This document shows positions 11,886-23,293 of a stretch of 64,000 nucleotides of DNA, in pieces. Both the position numbers and the translations under genes were made by a program. The notes under the pieces were generated by a model. It was not told the DNA's origin, did no database searches, and saw nothing but the letters and a program-made list of their open reading frames with translations. The stretch comes from Aphrophora alni. Its lineage: Eukaryota; Arthropoda; Insecta; Hemiptera; Aphrophoridae. The stretch covers positions 36,144,216 to 36,208,215 of the forward strand of contig OY740768.1 in NCBI GenBank assembly GCA_963513935.1. The letters run 5' to 3'. How positions within the stretch are numbered: the stretch's first letter is position 1; each line of letters starts with the position of its first letter.

Positions 11886-14430
11886 ATAAATATGGTGTAA
11901 AAATCATTAGACAAACTTCGTCTTCTTTCTCCCATCCGTAAAACCAAATAAAAAGCAACAAAAACAAATCCTCACCAAAAATTACAGTTAGGTGTAATTT
12001 TTTTCAATGACAAAAATGAATAAAAACTATGAACGATGGCTATGAAAAATAGTTATATATTTTAATAAGGGAGATATATTTTTGGAAAGATGGCAACCAA
12101 TACGTTTTGTTTGATCTCTTAGAGTCTTTTTGAGTCTTACTCCTCATTGTTTTCGAAACAAGCAACAATAAAGAAAATGTAATTATAATTATTGAAAAAT
12201 TCAATACCTAGTTTCTACACATAATAAACTATAAATGACTGCTAGTACAACAGAATCGTGTATGGGTACTATCCCTCTTATCACAATACAATTTCTGCAA
12301 TATGGCACTAATATAACTTCCTCACTAGACTTGACTAGACTAAATCTTCTCCCACCCATCCCAACTCAACTACAACACAGGAAGATACGGCGTTTTGTTG
12401 TGTAATAATCTGAAAAGGACCTCAGCAGATAATAAACTTACCAACATTTAATGTTATAGATTTTAAAAAAAGATCAACACTGTACTACAAATAAATTTAC
12501 ATTTTAGTTATTAAAAATAAAAAATAAATAATTAGAAAGAACTAAAAACGCATTAAAGAATAAACTATTTATTCTCATTAAAAAAAATTATTCTTATTAA
12601 CATATTTTCTTTTACATAGAATCTTTAAAAAATGCAACGAACTGTTTTGAAAAACGAACTTGTCCAACTATTCACAAAACCGTACAAACCCACAGAAAAA
12701 GGTGGTAGAATCAGTTGACATTTCATAGTCTCTGATGTACGAGTTTCACAAGCAATGAATACTAAAGTCCAAAAATGTTCTGTATTTATTACCGTATAGG
12801 AAATCGTAGTAGCTAAAGAAATGTAGCCTATATGTAATGAATATTATTCGTCACACAATGAAATGATTTAATAATTGCAATGTCGAATTGGCTAGTAATT
12901 TTGATTAATGTGAGTAATAATGTAAAGGAATAAATGAATTATAAATGTTTAGTAAAAATAGTTTACATTGATGATTATATATGGCATTATGTAAAATACT
13001 ACGAAATATTTTAAGAATTAACGTGTTGTTAGTTTTAGTAATATTATGAAACATTACAAAAAAACAGGCTTATCAGTGCTAATAGCTATATTCCTCCGCG
13101 TCTGAGTAGTTCTCTTTCAAACCACGTGAGGGCAGCCTTGTACGCATGGGTACGTTTTTTTTATTTATTTATTTAATACGTTGTATCTGCCCTACTATTT
13201 AAGTTAGACACTTCGGCATTATTTATTGTAATAGATAATAAATCACTGAATGTTTTCCTTTTTAAAATTTTTCGAAAATATCATTCACTGACTCACAAAT
13301 AAATAGCAAAATAGAAAATCGATTTTAAATGTCCACTCCATTTGTTCAACCACTAATGATTATAACCCAATTTTTAAAAAAGGGAAACGTCTGCTTTCAC
13401 GTGATCTATATAACGATCTTTTAACGATAATTCTGAGATGAAAATTGAGATCAGTACAACTTCTCAAGAGTAGCATTATTCTTATGGGAGATGAATCCAA
13501 TATGGGGGAGGTGGAGCAGAGCCTCAAGTGTAAAACCTAAAGTGTTCAAGGGTCAAGTATTCATCAAATTCGAATTTTTGATGTATTTTCTTTTTTTTAA
13601 TTATTCTTAAATCGTAATTATCTTTGGTACACTGATTTGAAACAATATCTTTAGCCAAACTGAACGAAATCAGTACAACTAATTTTAAGAAATTAAGGCT
13701 GTAAAACAAACAGATACATGGCAGATTTTTAAAAATAGTTATCGAACAGAGAGAGAGATAGAACATTTTTGGAGAGATAGAAACCAATATTTTTGTTTGA
13801 GTCTTTAGAGGCTATATTTTATCAAAATTTTATCAATATCATTAGAGCTGATTTTGTGAAAATTTTAATTTTTAGTTATCCAATTAATTATGATAGTGTA
13901 AACTTCTTTGGCATTTGGTTTCGTGTATGCTGATTTGTAATCAAATTTGTTAACTAATTATTTTTATTTAGAATCTTCTGATATGTTTGAGCAAAATGTT
14001 TAATGACATTGTTAAGAATGGATTTTTAGATATTTCGACTTTTTCTTATTGATCACTCTAAATTTTTAACAACTTATAAAATAGAATACACTTCAACAGA
14101 TTTGATACGCACCTTATCAAATATAACCACAGTTTATCTGATGGTTATGGAGATGTAAGAGGATTGATATACAGAAGGACGTTTCAAATGTGTTTATTTC
14201 ATGCACTTAAATTTGAATTTAAAACTGTAAGGCTTTAAATATTACAATAGGCCTATTACAAATCTTACAATATTTATTAAGAACTAGATTGTAAGAAATG
14301 TTTTTTTTTAATATATTTACTTATAAGGAGTAACCTATATTTCACATATCTCAAAAATGAGGCTGTTTTCCATAAAAACAATCAGAACTAAAATAAATGG
14401 GTACGCACTCGACTACATAGTAGAAGTGTA
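11886..14430. other. no gene seen
   Basis: AT-rich sequence. Open frames here, such as 13524-13787 on the minus strand, have background composition. No element was recognised. Confidence 0.5.
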
Positions 14431-14890
14431 AACTGATTATAAGTTTTACAATGTATGAATGTGTGAGAAAGTTTGTACAAATTGTTTACCATTTTATTTT
14501 ATGTATAGTTGAGCGATAAAGTTCCTACCATATTTTACTGTTATTAGTTTTACTACATACGATATGTGTGTGAGAAAGTTCGTGAAACATTTTTGCACCA
14601 ATTAGTCTATTAGTTTTACTATGAAAGTGTGTCTCAGAAAGTTTGTGCAATTCATTTATACTGATTATTAGTTTTACTATGTATGGGTGTGTGAGAAAGT
14701 TTGTGCAATATTTTTGCACCAATTAAGCTATAAGTTTTACTATGTATGTGTGTCTCAGAAAGTTTGTGCAATTCTTTTATACCGAATGTTAGTTTTACTA
14801 TGTATGTGTCTCTGAAAGTTTGTGCAATTATATTAGTTTTACTTTGGGTAGTTTATGGGCGTGTGAGAAAGTTTGTGCAATATTTATGGT
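14431..14890. repeat. degenerate tandem repeat, about 60-bp period
   Basis: Imperfect tandem copies of a unit containing AGTTTTACTATGTATG, then GTGTGTGAGAAAGTTTGTGCAA. Units alternate between two forms: one ends in TATTTTTGCACCAATTA, the other has CTCAGAAAG and TTCTTTTATACC. This gives a dimeric period of roughly 120 bp in the middle of the array. Confidence 0.85.
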
Positions 14891-15683
14891 ACACATAGGT
14901 TATTTATAACAGCAATCTTACAGTTTTCAAATTTGATTCAACAAAAAAGTTAATAATAAGGGCACACATAACAAACATTTAGAGTTTAGAGGAACAGGAT
15001 TCCGATTCTAACAGCTTTTGTATGAAAAATCTACTAAAAATAAATTGTTTCTTTTTAAAGCGTGAGTTTAAATAATATTACTTTATAAAATTTATTTCAG
15101 ATAGATGCACCTGACTGGAGATGGTTTTCAAAAAAAATAATAATTCAAAATTTTGTTGTCATCTCACTGAGATAAGAAAGTCATTAATACCTTTATTGCA
15201 CATTTCATTTATGTTGAAAATAATTTTTTTTTTTTTAATTTCGCAGGATACTCTACTTACCTGCACCCTAGCATTGTTTACATGAACTAAAAGATTGTGA
15301 ATTGTTATTTAAAAAATAATTAATAAATCTGTAATATTCCTTACCGACTTTCCCTCAGTGAGACGGGACAAATTGACAAAAATTTTAGTAAATTGTTCCG
15401 CCTCACTGAGAAAAATATGTCGATAATATTATTGCAGATTTAATATTTCAAATCACAAGATATTTTTTCACAGTATATCCAGTATGTGCTGTTATCTGGC
15501 GTAAAAAATTTGCATTATTAAACGCATATTAATAATACATACAAAAATGAATTTATAATAAATGTCCTGTAATCTGGCGATAAAAGTTTATACTATTGAA
15601 AAAATATAATTATATTTAAATTTGACATATTTGGATTTAATTCTCTGTAAGGTGCTGCTACCTAGTGCAGTTGTTTTAAAATA
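14891..15683. other. no gene seen; short hairpin
   Basis: AT-rich sequence. An imperfect inverted pair around CTCAGTGAGACGGGACAA and TTGTTCCGCCTCACTGAG (about 15355-15411) could form a hairpin. The word CTCACTGAG also occurs alone near 15164. No gene recognised. Confidence 0.45.
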
Positions 15684-17886
15684 TAACTCCATAGAGCAAG
15701 CCTATGTGCTATCCCCCACTAATAGGCCCTTGTGGACAGGTGGGGGACCCAGATGATAAGGTAAACCTATTTGCTGACACCCTGGAACAAGCGTTTCAAC
15801 CAAATACTCAGCCCTCTGACCCAGTTTTCACTGACACGGTTGAAAACAACACTTTACAATTCGCCTACTCTCCTCACCAACACTCTATACACAAAACAAC
15901 CCTCACAGAAATTAAGTGGGCGATTTCACACACAAAGACCAGGAAAGCTCCTGGGCCAGGCAAAATTGGAAATACAACACTCAAAAACTTATCGGAGAAA
16001 GCGCTCAGGTTCTTTACAAACATATGTAATGCAATTCTCCACACTCAACATTTCCCTGCTGCTTGGAAAGAAGCTAAAATATTAGTTTTTACCAAGCTGG
16101 GGAAGGACAAGCATAGGCCCGAATCCTACAGACCCATTAGTTTGCTGAATACAATGAGCAAGGTCTTTGAGAAGATCCTGCTCAAACGTATCAACAAACA
16201 TATACACACACACAACATCTTGAGGCCGGAGCAATTCGGTTTCAGAACCAAACACTCCACAACACTTCAACTGCTGAGAGTTGTTGAATACGCTACCAGG
16301 GGTTTCAATGGTAATCAGTCGACCGGGTCAGTCTTCCTGGATATTGAAAAGGCCTTTGATAGGGTTTGGCACAGTGGTCTCATAGACAAACTTAGGCAAT
16401 ACAACTTCCCAGACGGGCTGATACACCTCATTAGGTCTTACATAGCAGACCGCAAGTTCAGGGTTGATGTAGACCAAACAATATCCACACAGAGGACAAT
16501 ACAAGCTGGCGTGCATCGAGGTTCGCTCATCGGGCCCGTATTGTTCAATATCTACATCAACGACATTCCAACACTTGATAACACCAATGTGGCTATATAT
16601 GCTGACGACACCGCGATATCCGCACAGTCATGGCAACCATGTATGATCTACAGTAGGTTACAAACTTCACTAAACAATATAGAGCCATGGCTTAGAGCCT
16701 GGAGAGTAAAGGTAAATGTGTCCAAGTGCCAGGCGCTTTTGCTCTCTAAAAGAAACTCACACACCATTAATACTCCTTTACGCTTATTCAATGAAGATAT
16801 ACACTGGCATGGTCAGGTCAAGTACCTCGGGGTCATCCTAGATAGGAAACTGACTTGGTCTGCCCACATATCTGACACAATTAAAAGAGCAAACATGACA
16901 CTGTCACAACTATATCCATTGCTCAATAAAACAAGTTCTCTTGAATTGAGAACAGCCACCACAATCTATTTATCTATACTTAGAAGCGTCATCACCTATG
17001 CAGCGCCCGTCTGGGGACACACACATGCGCAGGCTACAGATATTCCAAAACAAGGTTTTGAGAATAATCACTAAAGCACCAATGTGCACCAGAGTTAGGA
17101 CCTTACATAAAGACTTAAATGTGCCGTTCATCAAACAACACATTCAACGATTATCAGCTAATCTCTACAAGGGGGCACATGCACACCCAACATCAACACT
17201 AATCTCTTCACTAGGTACATACGACACAACATTTGACAAACACAGACGGCCGCTGTCCTTATTCGCACGACCGACCTTGATCTCTCGTTTGGGCCTATAA
17301 AGCCATGCATAGCCTACTTCATACCTAAATTTCACCTCTTTGCTTTCTAGCTCTGTTTCAGATCAAAGGGTGCACCGCAGCGGCATGAGCCAAGCTGTCG
17401 CCACCAGGACGCAGTTGCATGCAGTCTAATCTTGCACGCTTATTTCAGTATCAAGTAGGCAGCAGAAGAAGATGTAGCTTGTAGCTCCTCCAATAAATTC
17501 ACTAACAAGGTATTTGTAAGGTAACTCCCATCCTTCACCTTGCACGCCACATCTACCAAACCTGGGCTCCTGCATGATCTGTTGCGAGGTTTTACCTGAC
17601 TGGACTCTGTCAAGTCAGGTCTTTACCTCGCCCTTCGCGTGTATACATAACGTTCTGCTTTCTTCCACATTTACAATCTCGATACGCCCATGGAAAGAGT
17701 TTCTCAGCTTAGTACATGGAAAACCTTTCCTGTTTCCTTGTCCCACGCGATAGGGGTACTAACAGGAAGGAAGGTGGTTTTTAGTGAGTAAGAATCTCAC
17801 ACTATTGGGAAGAGCGGATTTCTCCCTTTGTCTTTTGAAGATTTTCCACCTATCCTGCGAAATTAAAAAAAAAAAAAAAAAAAAAA
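15684..17886 (+). mobile_element. 5'-truncated non-LTR retrotransposon, Jockey-like
   Basis: The element starts inside the endonuclease-RT linker, carries most of the reverse transcriptase and C-terminal region, then a 3' UTR of about 565 bp, and ends in a poly-A tract (17865-17886). The body is clearly richer in GC than its surroundings. 5' truncation plus an A tail is the usual product of target-primed reverse transcription. No endonuclease domain is present. Target duplications were not identified. Confidence 0.85.
15704..17300 (+). pseudogene. reverse transcriptase of Jockey-like non-LTR element, frameshifted
   Basis: The first open frame (15704-17074, 456 codons) contains the ordered RT blocks: RKAPGPG, YRPISLLNTMSKVFEKIL, EQFGFR.KHST, FLDIEKAFD, AGVHRGSLIGPVLFNIYIND, AIYADDTAI with the catalytic aspartates, and KYLGVILDRKLTW. 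The reading shifts at about 17020-17035 into the overlapping frame that runs from 16998 to 17300 and ends KHRRPLSLFARPT, a typical element C-terminus. A single frameshift thus separates two parts of one protein. The Q of the usual QGS block is R. The first ATG is not a natural start; the element is truncated. RT would copy element RNA at a nicked target. Confidence 0.9.
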
Positions 17887-18586
17887 GCCAAAATTGGTGT
17901 AACAAGTTTAAAATGATGTTACAATTTTTTACAAAAAAAGAACTTGAATTCACAGTTTTGTTTTTTAAATCAAATTAATTTTCATTAAATGTTAAAAATC
18001 GAAAGAAACTTTATGATATCTAATAAAAACGCTATGCATTAACTTCTTGCTTTTTTTTGAGAACATATTCTAGGTTATCATTGCTCAGCGTCAGCCACAC
18101 TCATAGCTCAATCTAATCCAAATTTTCATTTTAAATTTATTTCTACTTCTAATTGTACATTTTTTTTTTGGTGATTGAAATTTTAGATAGTCTTTATAAG
18201 AAAATATTAAATTAAAAAGTGTAGGCTAAAGATAAAATATAGACTTAATTTTTGTGTGTACAAATAAGGTTATCTATAGCGTATGCTTATAGTCTATCTT
18301 TAACAAATCAGTCTTTCAACCGCTTGACCATTTTACACCTTTAAAACAAGAAAAGTCGATCGTGACATTAGAAAAAAAATAACATGTAACCCAGAATCCG
18401 ATTTACCCTCTCCAGAATTTGTGCGTGGTGCGCCTATAAAAGTTTACACTTCAATAAAATTATTAAAAAGCTGTTCAAAGCTATGTTGAATTTTCAGTTA
18501 AAATTTATAATAACTACTTACATGTATCAAGTTTTTATAATACCCCCTCCTCCCCACCACACACACATCAGGTGTATTGTTAGAAT

Positions 18587-18593
<7 letters not shown>
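17887..18593. other. no gene seen
   Basis: AT-rich sequence with short T-runs. No element recognised. Confidence 0.5.

Positions 18594-18656
<63 letters not shown>
18594..18656. repeat. (AT)n microsatellite
   Basis: About 30 uninterrupted AT dinucleotides. Confidence 0.95.
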
Positions 18657-18659
<3 letters not shown>

Positions 18660-18959
18660 TACTGTAACTAACTAACTTGTTACAAATAAAGTTATTATTG
18701 CAAAATAGTGGGTGTTCTTTCAATTAGAATGTGCTATCCTGCCAGATCTCGTAATTATATTAAAATAATATTTTCTTGGGGGGTTGGTACCATTACATTC
18801 AGAAATGAAATCAGTAAATTTTTATCTAATTACATTAAGCCTGACCAAAGACTCTGAAAGCTGAGTGTGGTTCCTTGATAGGTGCTTACACATTTTGCTG
18901 CCAAGAGAGAGCTTTTCGACGTTGCTCTTTCCTGGTACATTGGTTGACAGCGTTTGCAG

Positions 18960-19290
18960 ATGATAAGTGGCTAATACCACACTTCAGTTTGGGTCCCACA
19001 AAGTTTTTTATCTGAGTAGACTAAACCCGTTTGGTAACAAGCTTCCCAATACAAAACAACATAACATTTACTTTCCTGCAGACCTTGGTTAAGCTTTATA
19101 TATTTTAAAAAGTGATCCTTATCCATTTTTAAACCTGTTTCTCTGCACAGTCCACATCCCTTACTGGTTGAAAGACCAAGCCTGGACAGATGAGCCGAGA
19201 GGTAGTCATGACCAGTTTCCAACTGTCATGAAAGTCTAAAATTTCCACCTGCCGACTTTCTTGTTTTTTACAGTTATTGGTAAACAACTT
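18960..19290 (-). pseudogene. C-terminal zinc-knuckle relic of a non-LTR retrotransposon
   Basis: The minus-strand frame at 18971-19222 contains ETGHDYLSAHLSRLGL followed by GCGLCRE and DHFLKY. This pattern (TGH..L..HL.RLG, C..C, then EHFL..C) is the region after RNase H in many non-LTR elements. The second half of the C-C-H-C set is altered. Only this tail is visible, so it is a fragment. A similar tail is seen at 26.9 kb (minus) and 47.2 kb (plus). Confidence 0.6.
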
Positions 19291-19339
19291 TTTTATACTT
19301 GATCAGATTTTACTGTCCGATAGATATTTTATTTTCTCA

Positions 19340-21069
19340 GTAAAATGTGATTTTCAAAAGAAGAGAGTTGTGGTCCAGGCTATAAATGGAGCAAAGAAGG
19401 ACTAACAGTTTTAGCCTCAGGGCCGGATTTATCATTTTGGCGCTCCTAGGCCCAATAATTTTTTCCGCCCCCTAGTCTGGTTAAAGTTACTTCCCCAAAA
19501 ACCTTTATTAAAAAATTATTTCATGCCTATATGTTAATTGCTTAAACACAACTCCACGATGCATTTTTTTTTTTTTTTTTGTAATCAATTCAAAAAATAT
19601 GTTAAGTTATGGCTATTTTTTTTTATTTCTAGATATTTTTTTTAATATTTTTTTTTTCTCTCGGCCGTGCGCCACCTGGGAGCTTGCGCCCATAGGCCCG
19701 GGCCTATTGGGAAATCTGGCCCTGTTTAGCCTGCTAACACAGATCAGGCGATCATGAGCTGAAGCTCTTGGTTATTGTAAAGTCTAAAAAGCCAATTCCA
19801 AAAAAAAAAAGAAATGTTAACATTACAACCCTTTCCTGTATGTTACACAAATCAGAAAAGTGCTTGGATGGACAGTACAATTTTTTCATTTTGATTTTTA
19901 AATGATTTTGTCCATTTTTGTGCCTATTATTAAAAAGTGTTTTGATGAAAACAATATCCCTCATAAAGCATTGATAATTATAGATAATGGTCCGAGCCAT
20001 CCAGATGAGACTCAATTAGTTAGTGGTGATATCTGTGCAATATTCTTACCAGCCAATGTATGTTAAATCACTCATCCAGCCACTAGACCAGGAACTCCTC
20101 CCGCCAACTATTACATCACCTTCTTGAAGACTTACAAAAGGAATAAACTGTTGTTCAAAGTTTGAAAATGGTCAACTTGAAAGATGTAGTGTATTGGCTG
20201 TCAGATTCTTAGTATGAAGTTAAGCAGACTATTTTTGAAAAAAGCTTCAAAAACATTTCACCAAAGACGCTTTAAATTACATTGACAATAGTAAACCAAA
20301 CTATTTGTATGACCCTTTCATTTAAATGGTTAATACCCTAGAGTACCAGTAGGTAACTGATAATATTTATTACACTTCAAGACATAGAGAAATGGATGAA
20401 AGATGATGAATTTTCAGAAGTTAAATGATGACGCTTTAGTGATTCCGCAATCAGACAACTATTATGATGATTCTTGTAATCTGCAAAAATCCCATTCTAA
20501 TGTATTAAAAGATATTAATGTATGTATAAGACATTAAAAACAGCTTTACTCCATCTGGAACAACAAGAAGATGCATCACCAGTAATATTTCAGACATATT
20601 TCAGACATATTTATGTTACAGAAACTTCGTAGCAATACGAACGAAAAAATGTGTGGTGCCATTGTAAAGCAAAAGACAATGAAAGACTTTTTAACGTGTG
20701 TAAGTTATAACAGCAATGTATTTGATATGGGGTAAGTTTTTTGTATGTTAACTATATTTTACAAACTTTTACATTTATTTTTTTGTTTAGTTGTTCATTA
20801 TTATAAACAAAAGTAATATCAAATTAATTTTTTGTAAGTATTACAGTATAGTACAGTATTCAATTTCTTTCATTTAAGTACATTTAAAACCTTCATTGGT
20901 AATTTTTAATTATTTAAAGCCAAATACAATAGATTTTGATGTAAGCATGGCTCCAAATTGGTATAATGCCACAGGAAATTTCATCTCAATAGTTTTCTCA
21001 TGGCCGAGTGTTTTAAGTTACCCGAGGTGTGCCCGGACCCTATTGGCTTGGATAATCGAGGTCCTACTG
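19340..21069 (+). mobile_element. Tigger/pogo DNA transposon relic
   Basis: Decayed DDE transposase segments lie in order on the plus strand: YKWSKEGLTVLA (about 19381), HELKLLVI and KSKKP after the inserted MITE, AWMDSTIF, then VPIIKKCFDE and KALIIIDNGPSHPDE (about 19921-20010) with a conserved aspartate in the DNxPSHP block. NLKDVVYWLSDS follows near 20172. Frame changes and stops make it a pseudogene. The right terminal inverted repeat reads GGATAATCGAGGTCCTACTG and ends at 21069 before TA, as expected for this superfamily. The left end is not visible. Confidence 0.8.
19418..19724. mobile_element. hAT-type MITE, copy 1 (307 bp)
   Basis: Terminal inverted repeats CAGGGCCGGATTTATC and GGGAAATCTGGCCCTG bound the element, flanked on both sides by the 8-bp duplication TTTAGCCT (19410-19417 and 19725-19732). 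CAGGG termini and 8-bp duplications are hallmarks of hAT elements. The element has no coding capacity. It interrupts the Tigger transposase between TVLA and the downstream codons. A second copy in opposite orientation is at 45330-45736. Confidence 0.95.
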
Positions 21070-21261
21070 TATACTAATAGTCTTTGGCAGAAAATTTACT
21101 TATAGTATATATTGTTATCTGTTTTAGTTTCTCTTTTGTTTATCTCAATACTTTATGAATCTATTTTGTAACTGCATTTAAAAGTAAATCTCACATTACT
21201 GGATGTCTTGATGCTGTAAATTAAACTTCTATATCCAATCTTTAGGCTTCAGTCTGTAATA

Positions 21262-21370
21262 CAGCCACGTCAATGCCTTAGCAGGCGAAACCATTGGTCG
21301 GCTAGACTAATAAAAAGTGGATATTACAAAATAAAAAAATTGTGTTTTATTATCTTAAGTGTATGTTGTA
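21262..21370 (+). repeat. single-copy arm of the 32.2-kb palindrome plus adjoining module
   Basis: The stretch from CGTCAATGCCTTAGCAGG through GGTCGGCTAGACTAAT to TTACAAAATAAA matches the right arm of the palindrome at 32174-32327. It continues into TTGTGTTTTATTATCTTAA, which matches the module at about 32160 (minus) and 37100 (plus). It is a member of the same repeat family without the inverted partner. Confidence 0.85.
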
Positions 21371-21616
21371 AAAGTGATTGAAGTTTTCACAAGAATTGCT
21401 CATTAAAGTAAAAAACTAATATTTACAATAAAACAAAACTCTATGCAATTAGTTATGTCGAAGAAAATAATTCAAGACAAAATACACAAAAAATTTTAAA
21501 AAACATTTTTGAACATTTTTTAATTAAACAACATTTTGAAAGAATAATTACAAAATAAATACACTTGCATCACCCGTGAGAAGATTAAAGAACTACTGTT
21601 ACATGCCAGCGCCATC

Positions 21617-21740
21617 TTTCTTGAAGCAACTAGAGTTTTCTAGAATAAGTCTCATCACTCTCATTCACGACACTACGGGAATATTCTAGAATCTATTCAC
21701 TAAGTATATAAGAGTGGACATATTTTTGGTTAGAGTCAGT
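21617..21740 (+). promoter_or_regulatory. heat-shock-type promoter-like stretch
   Basis: It contains TTCTTGAA (21618-21625), TTCTAGAA (21638-21645) and a three-subunit heat-shock element GAATATTCTAGAA (21679-21691), followed by TATATAAG (21705-21712) and TCAGT (21736-21740), an arthropod initiator type. The A of TCAGT is 33 bases from the first T of the TATA box, a normal spacing. No coding exon was found downstream. It may be the promoter of a repeat element; a similar arrangement is at 37.77-37.94 kb. Confidence 0.55.
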
Positions 21741-21837
21741 GTAGTTGTTACTCTCTACTATAAAAAAATATATACATATTGTTATGAAAAAAAAATAGAC
21801 CTGCTCCTAACACTGTAATTATTATGAATTGCTGTAA

Positions 21838-21840
<3 letters not shown>

Positions 21841-21899
<59 letters not shown>
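21841..21899. repeat. (AT)n microsatellite
   Basis: Uninterrupted AT dinucleotides. Confidence 0.95.
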
Positions 21900-21900
<1 letters not shown>

Positions 21901-23105
21901 CTAAAAGTAAAATTAGGAGTTCAAAACATACAAATACAGTTGAGGTTGCAGATAAAAATTGTAACATTTGGAATAACACAAACATTTTGATTTCAAACTA
22001 ATGTTATTACAATTTATAAAAAATAAATTGGGACTGCCAAAATTTATTTTTAATTTCGGAAAATTGTATTAAATTAAATTGTCTACATTCAACTGTTGTT
22101 AGATACGTTAAAAAAAAAAAGCAATAGTACATAAGTTTGAAAAATTCTTTAACATAAAATTACTAATTAGTTGCACTAAATACTAAATATGTTTGAAATA
22201 TTTTACACAATTGGAAGTGCTAACAAAAAAGTTGAAAAATTTTAGAAAAACAGAATTGTTAATTAAATCTCACATACAAGAAATTACTACAACGACTAAA
22301 GAATAAAAGCCAGAATTTTGGTTTTGTTATATCAAAACATAAATGTTTAATATGATACAGCTTATTAACATGGATCAGAACATTAACATGGGTTAATATT
22401 ATATGTATTCTATTATTTAATATGGTCGAGATAAATAACAACTGTACAATGGTAGTATCGTGGAAATTAAAAAAAAAGAATTTCACTTACAAAATTTTAA
22501 ACTGCTCAAAATTTTAAATCTTAGCTGTAAATATACATTTTCTGCTTCTTAACCACTTGTAATTAAAACTCATTTTTCCAGTGTATATTTTAGACTCTAC
22601 ATTTGAATTAGATAACTGTTTTTGCTTATACATTTAAACTTCTTCCTACCTATATATAAAAAAGTTTTGATTATTATGACAAATATTTATTGAAGCGAGT
22701 TCTATTTATGAAATTTTAGCAACTATTTTATGTATCCAAAGCATAACAAGAGAGGCTGACATTGGCAAATGAAGTATGGGAGTTTACAATCAAAACATGA
22801 ATTGCAATGAAATATCTATAAAACTAGAACAGCAAATACGCAGAGGGATTTTCTCACCTACCACATCAGTATTTTACATAAATCTTGCAGAAGTGTACAA
22901 TCTAATTATCATATAGTTAACAAGAAGACAAATCAATAATATGTAATATACTGAATATAATAAAGGTCAACAAGAGTTCAATTCTAGTAGTCTTCAATGT
23001 TATCTACTTTTTCATATGGCCATACTTTACATAATATTTGTATAAAGACATTAGGTAATAATATAGAGTATAATACAAAAATATAAGCCATTAGTCGTTA
23101 TATAC
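21900..23105. other. downstream flank of GFM2, no other gene seen
   Basis: AT-rich sequence beyond the GFM2 polyadenylation signal. The minus-strand frame 22259-22486 is background. Part of it may belong to an alternative longer 3' UTR. Confidence 0.45.
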
Positions 23106-23111
23106 TTTATT
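23106..23111 (-). terminator. polyadenylation signal AATAAA of GFM2
   Basis: AATAAA on the minus strand begins 20 bases past the GFM2 TAG stop. This implies a very short 3' UTR if used. Confidence 0.55.
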
Positions 23112-23131
23112 TACAGTTCTATACAATATAA

Positions 23132-23293
23132 CTAAAATCCAGTAATAGTTTTAACAGCTTTGGCTTGATCGACAGCTGCCATTTTTTGAAATGAATTGAA
23201 CTCCATAGTAAACGATGCTGTACCAGATGTAATAGTTCGAAGTTCTCTTGAATAGCCTAAGAGCTCTGAGAGTGGTGTATGAGCATCTACAAC
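23132..23293 (-). CDS. GFM2: GFM2 last coding exon (domain V end and stop)
   Basis: The exon is 162 nt: 53 codons and TAG. It starts after an AG acceptor and reads VVDAHTPLSELLGYSRELR, then the characteristic TSGTASFTMEF, ending AKAVKTITGF. PLSE(L)(x)GYS is the conserved end of EF-G domain V. Phase 0 at the 5' boundary. Confidence 0.95.
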   Translation of the reverse strand, partial: VVDAHTPLSELLGYSRELRTITSGTASFTMEFNSFQKMAAVDQAKAVKTITGF

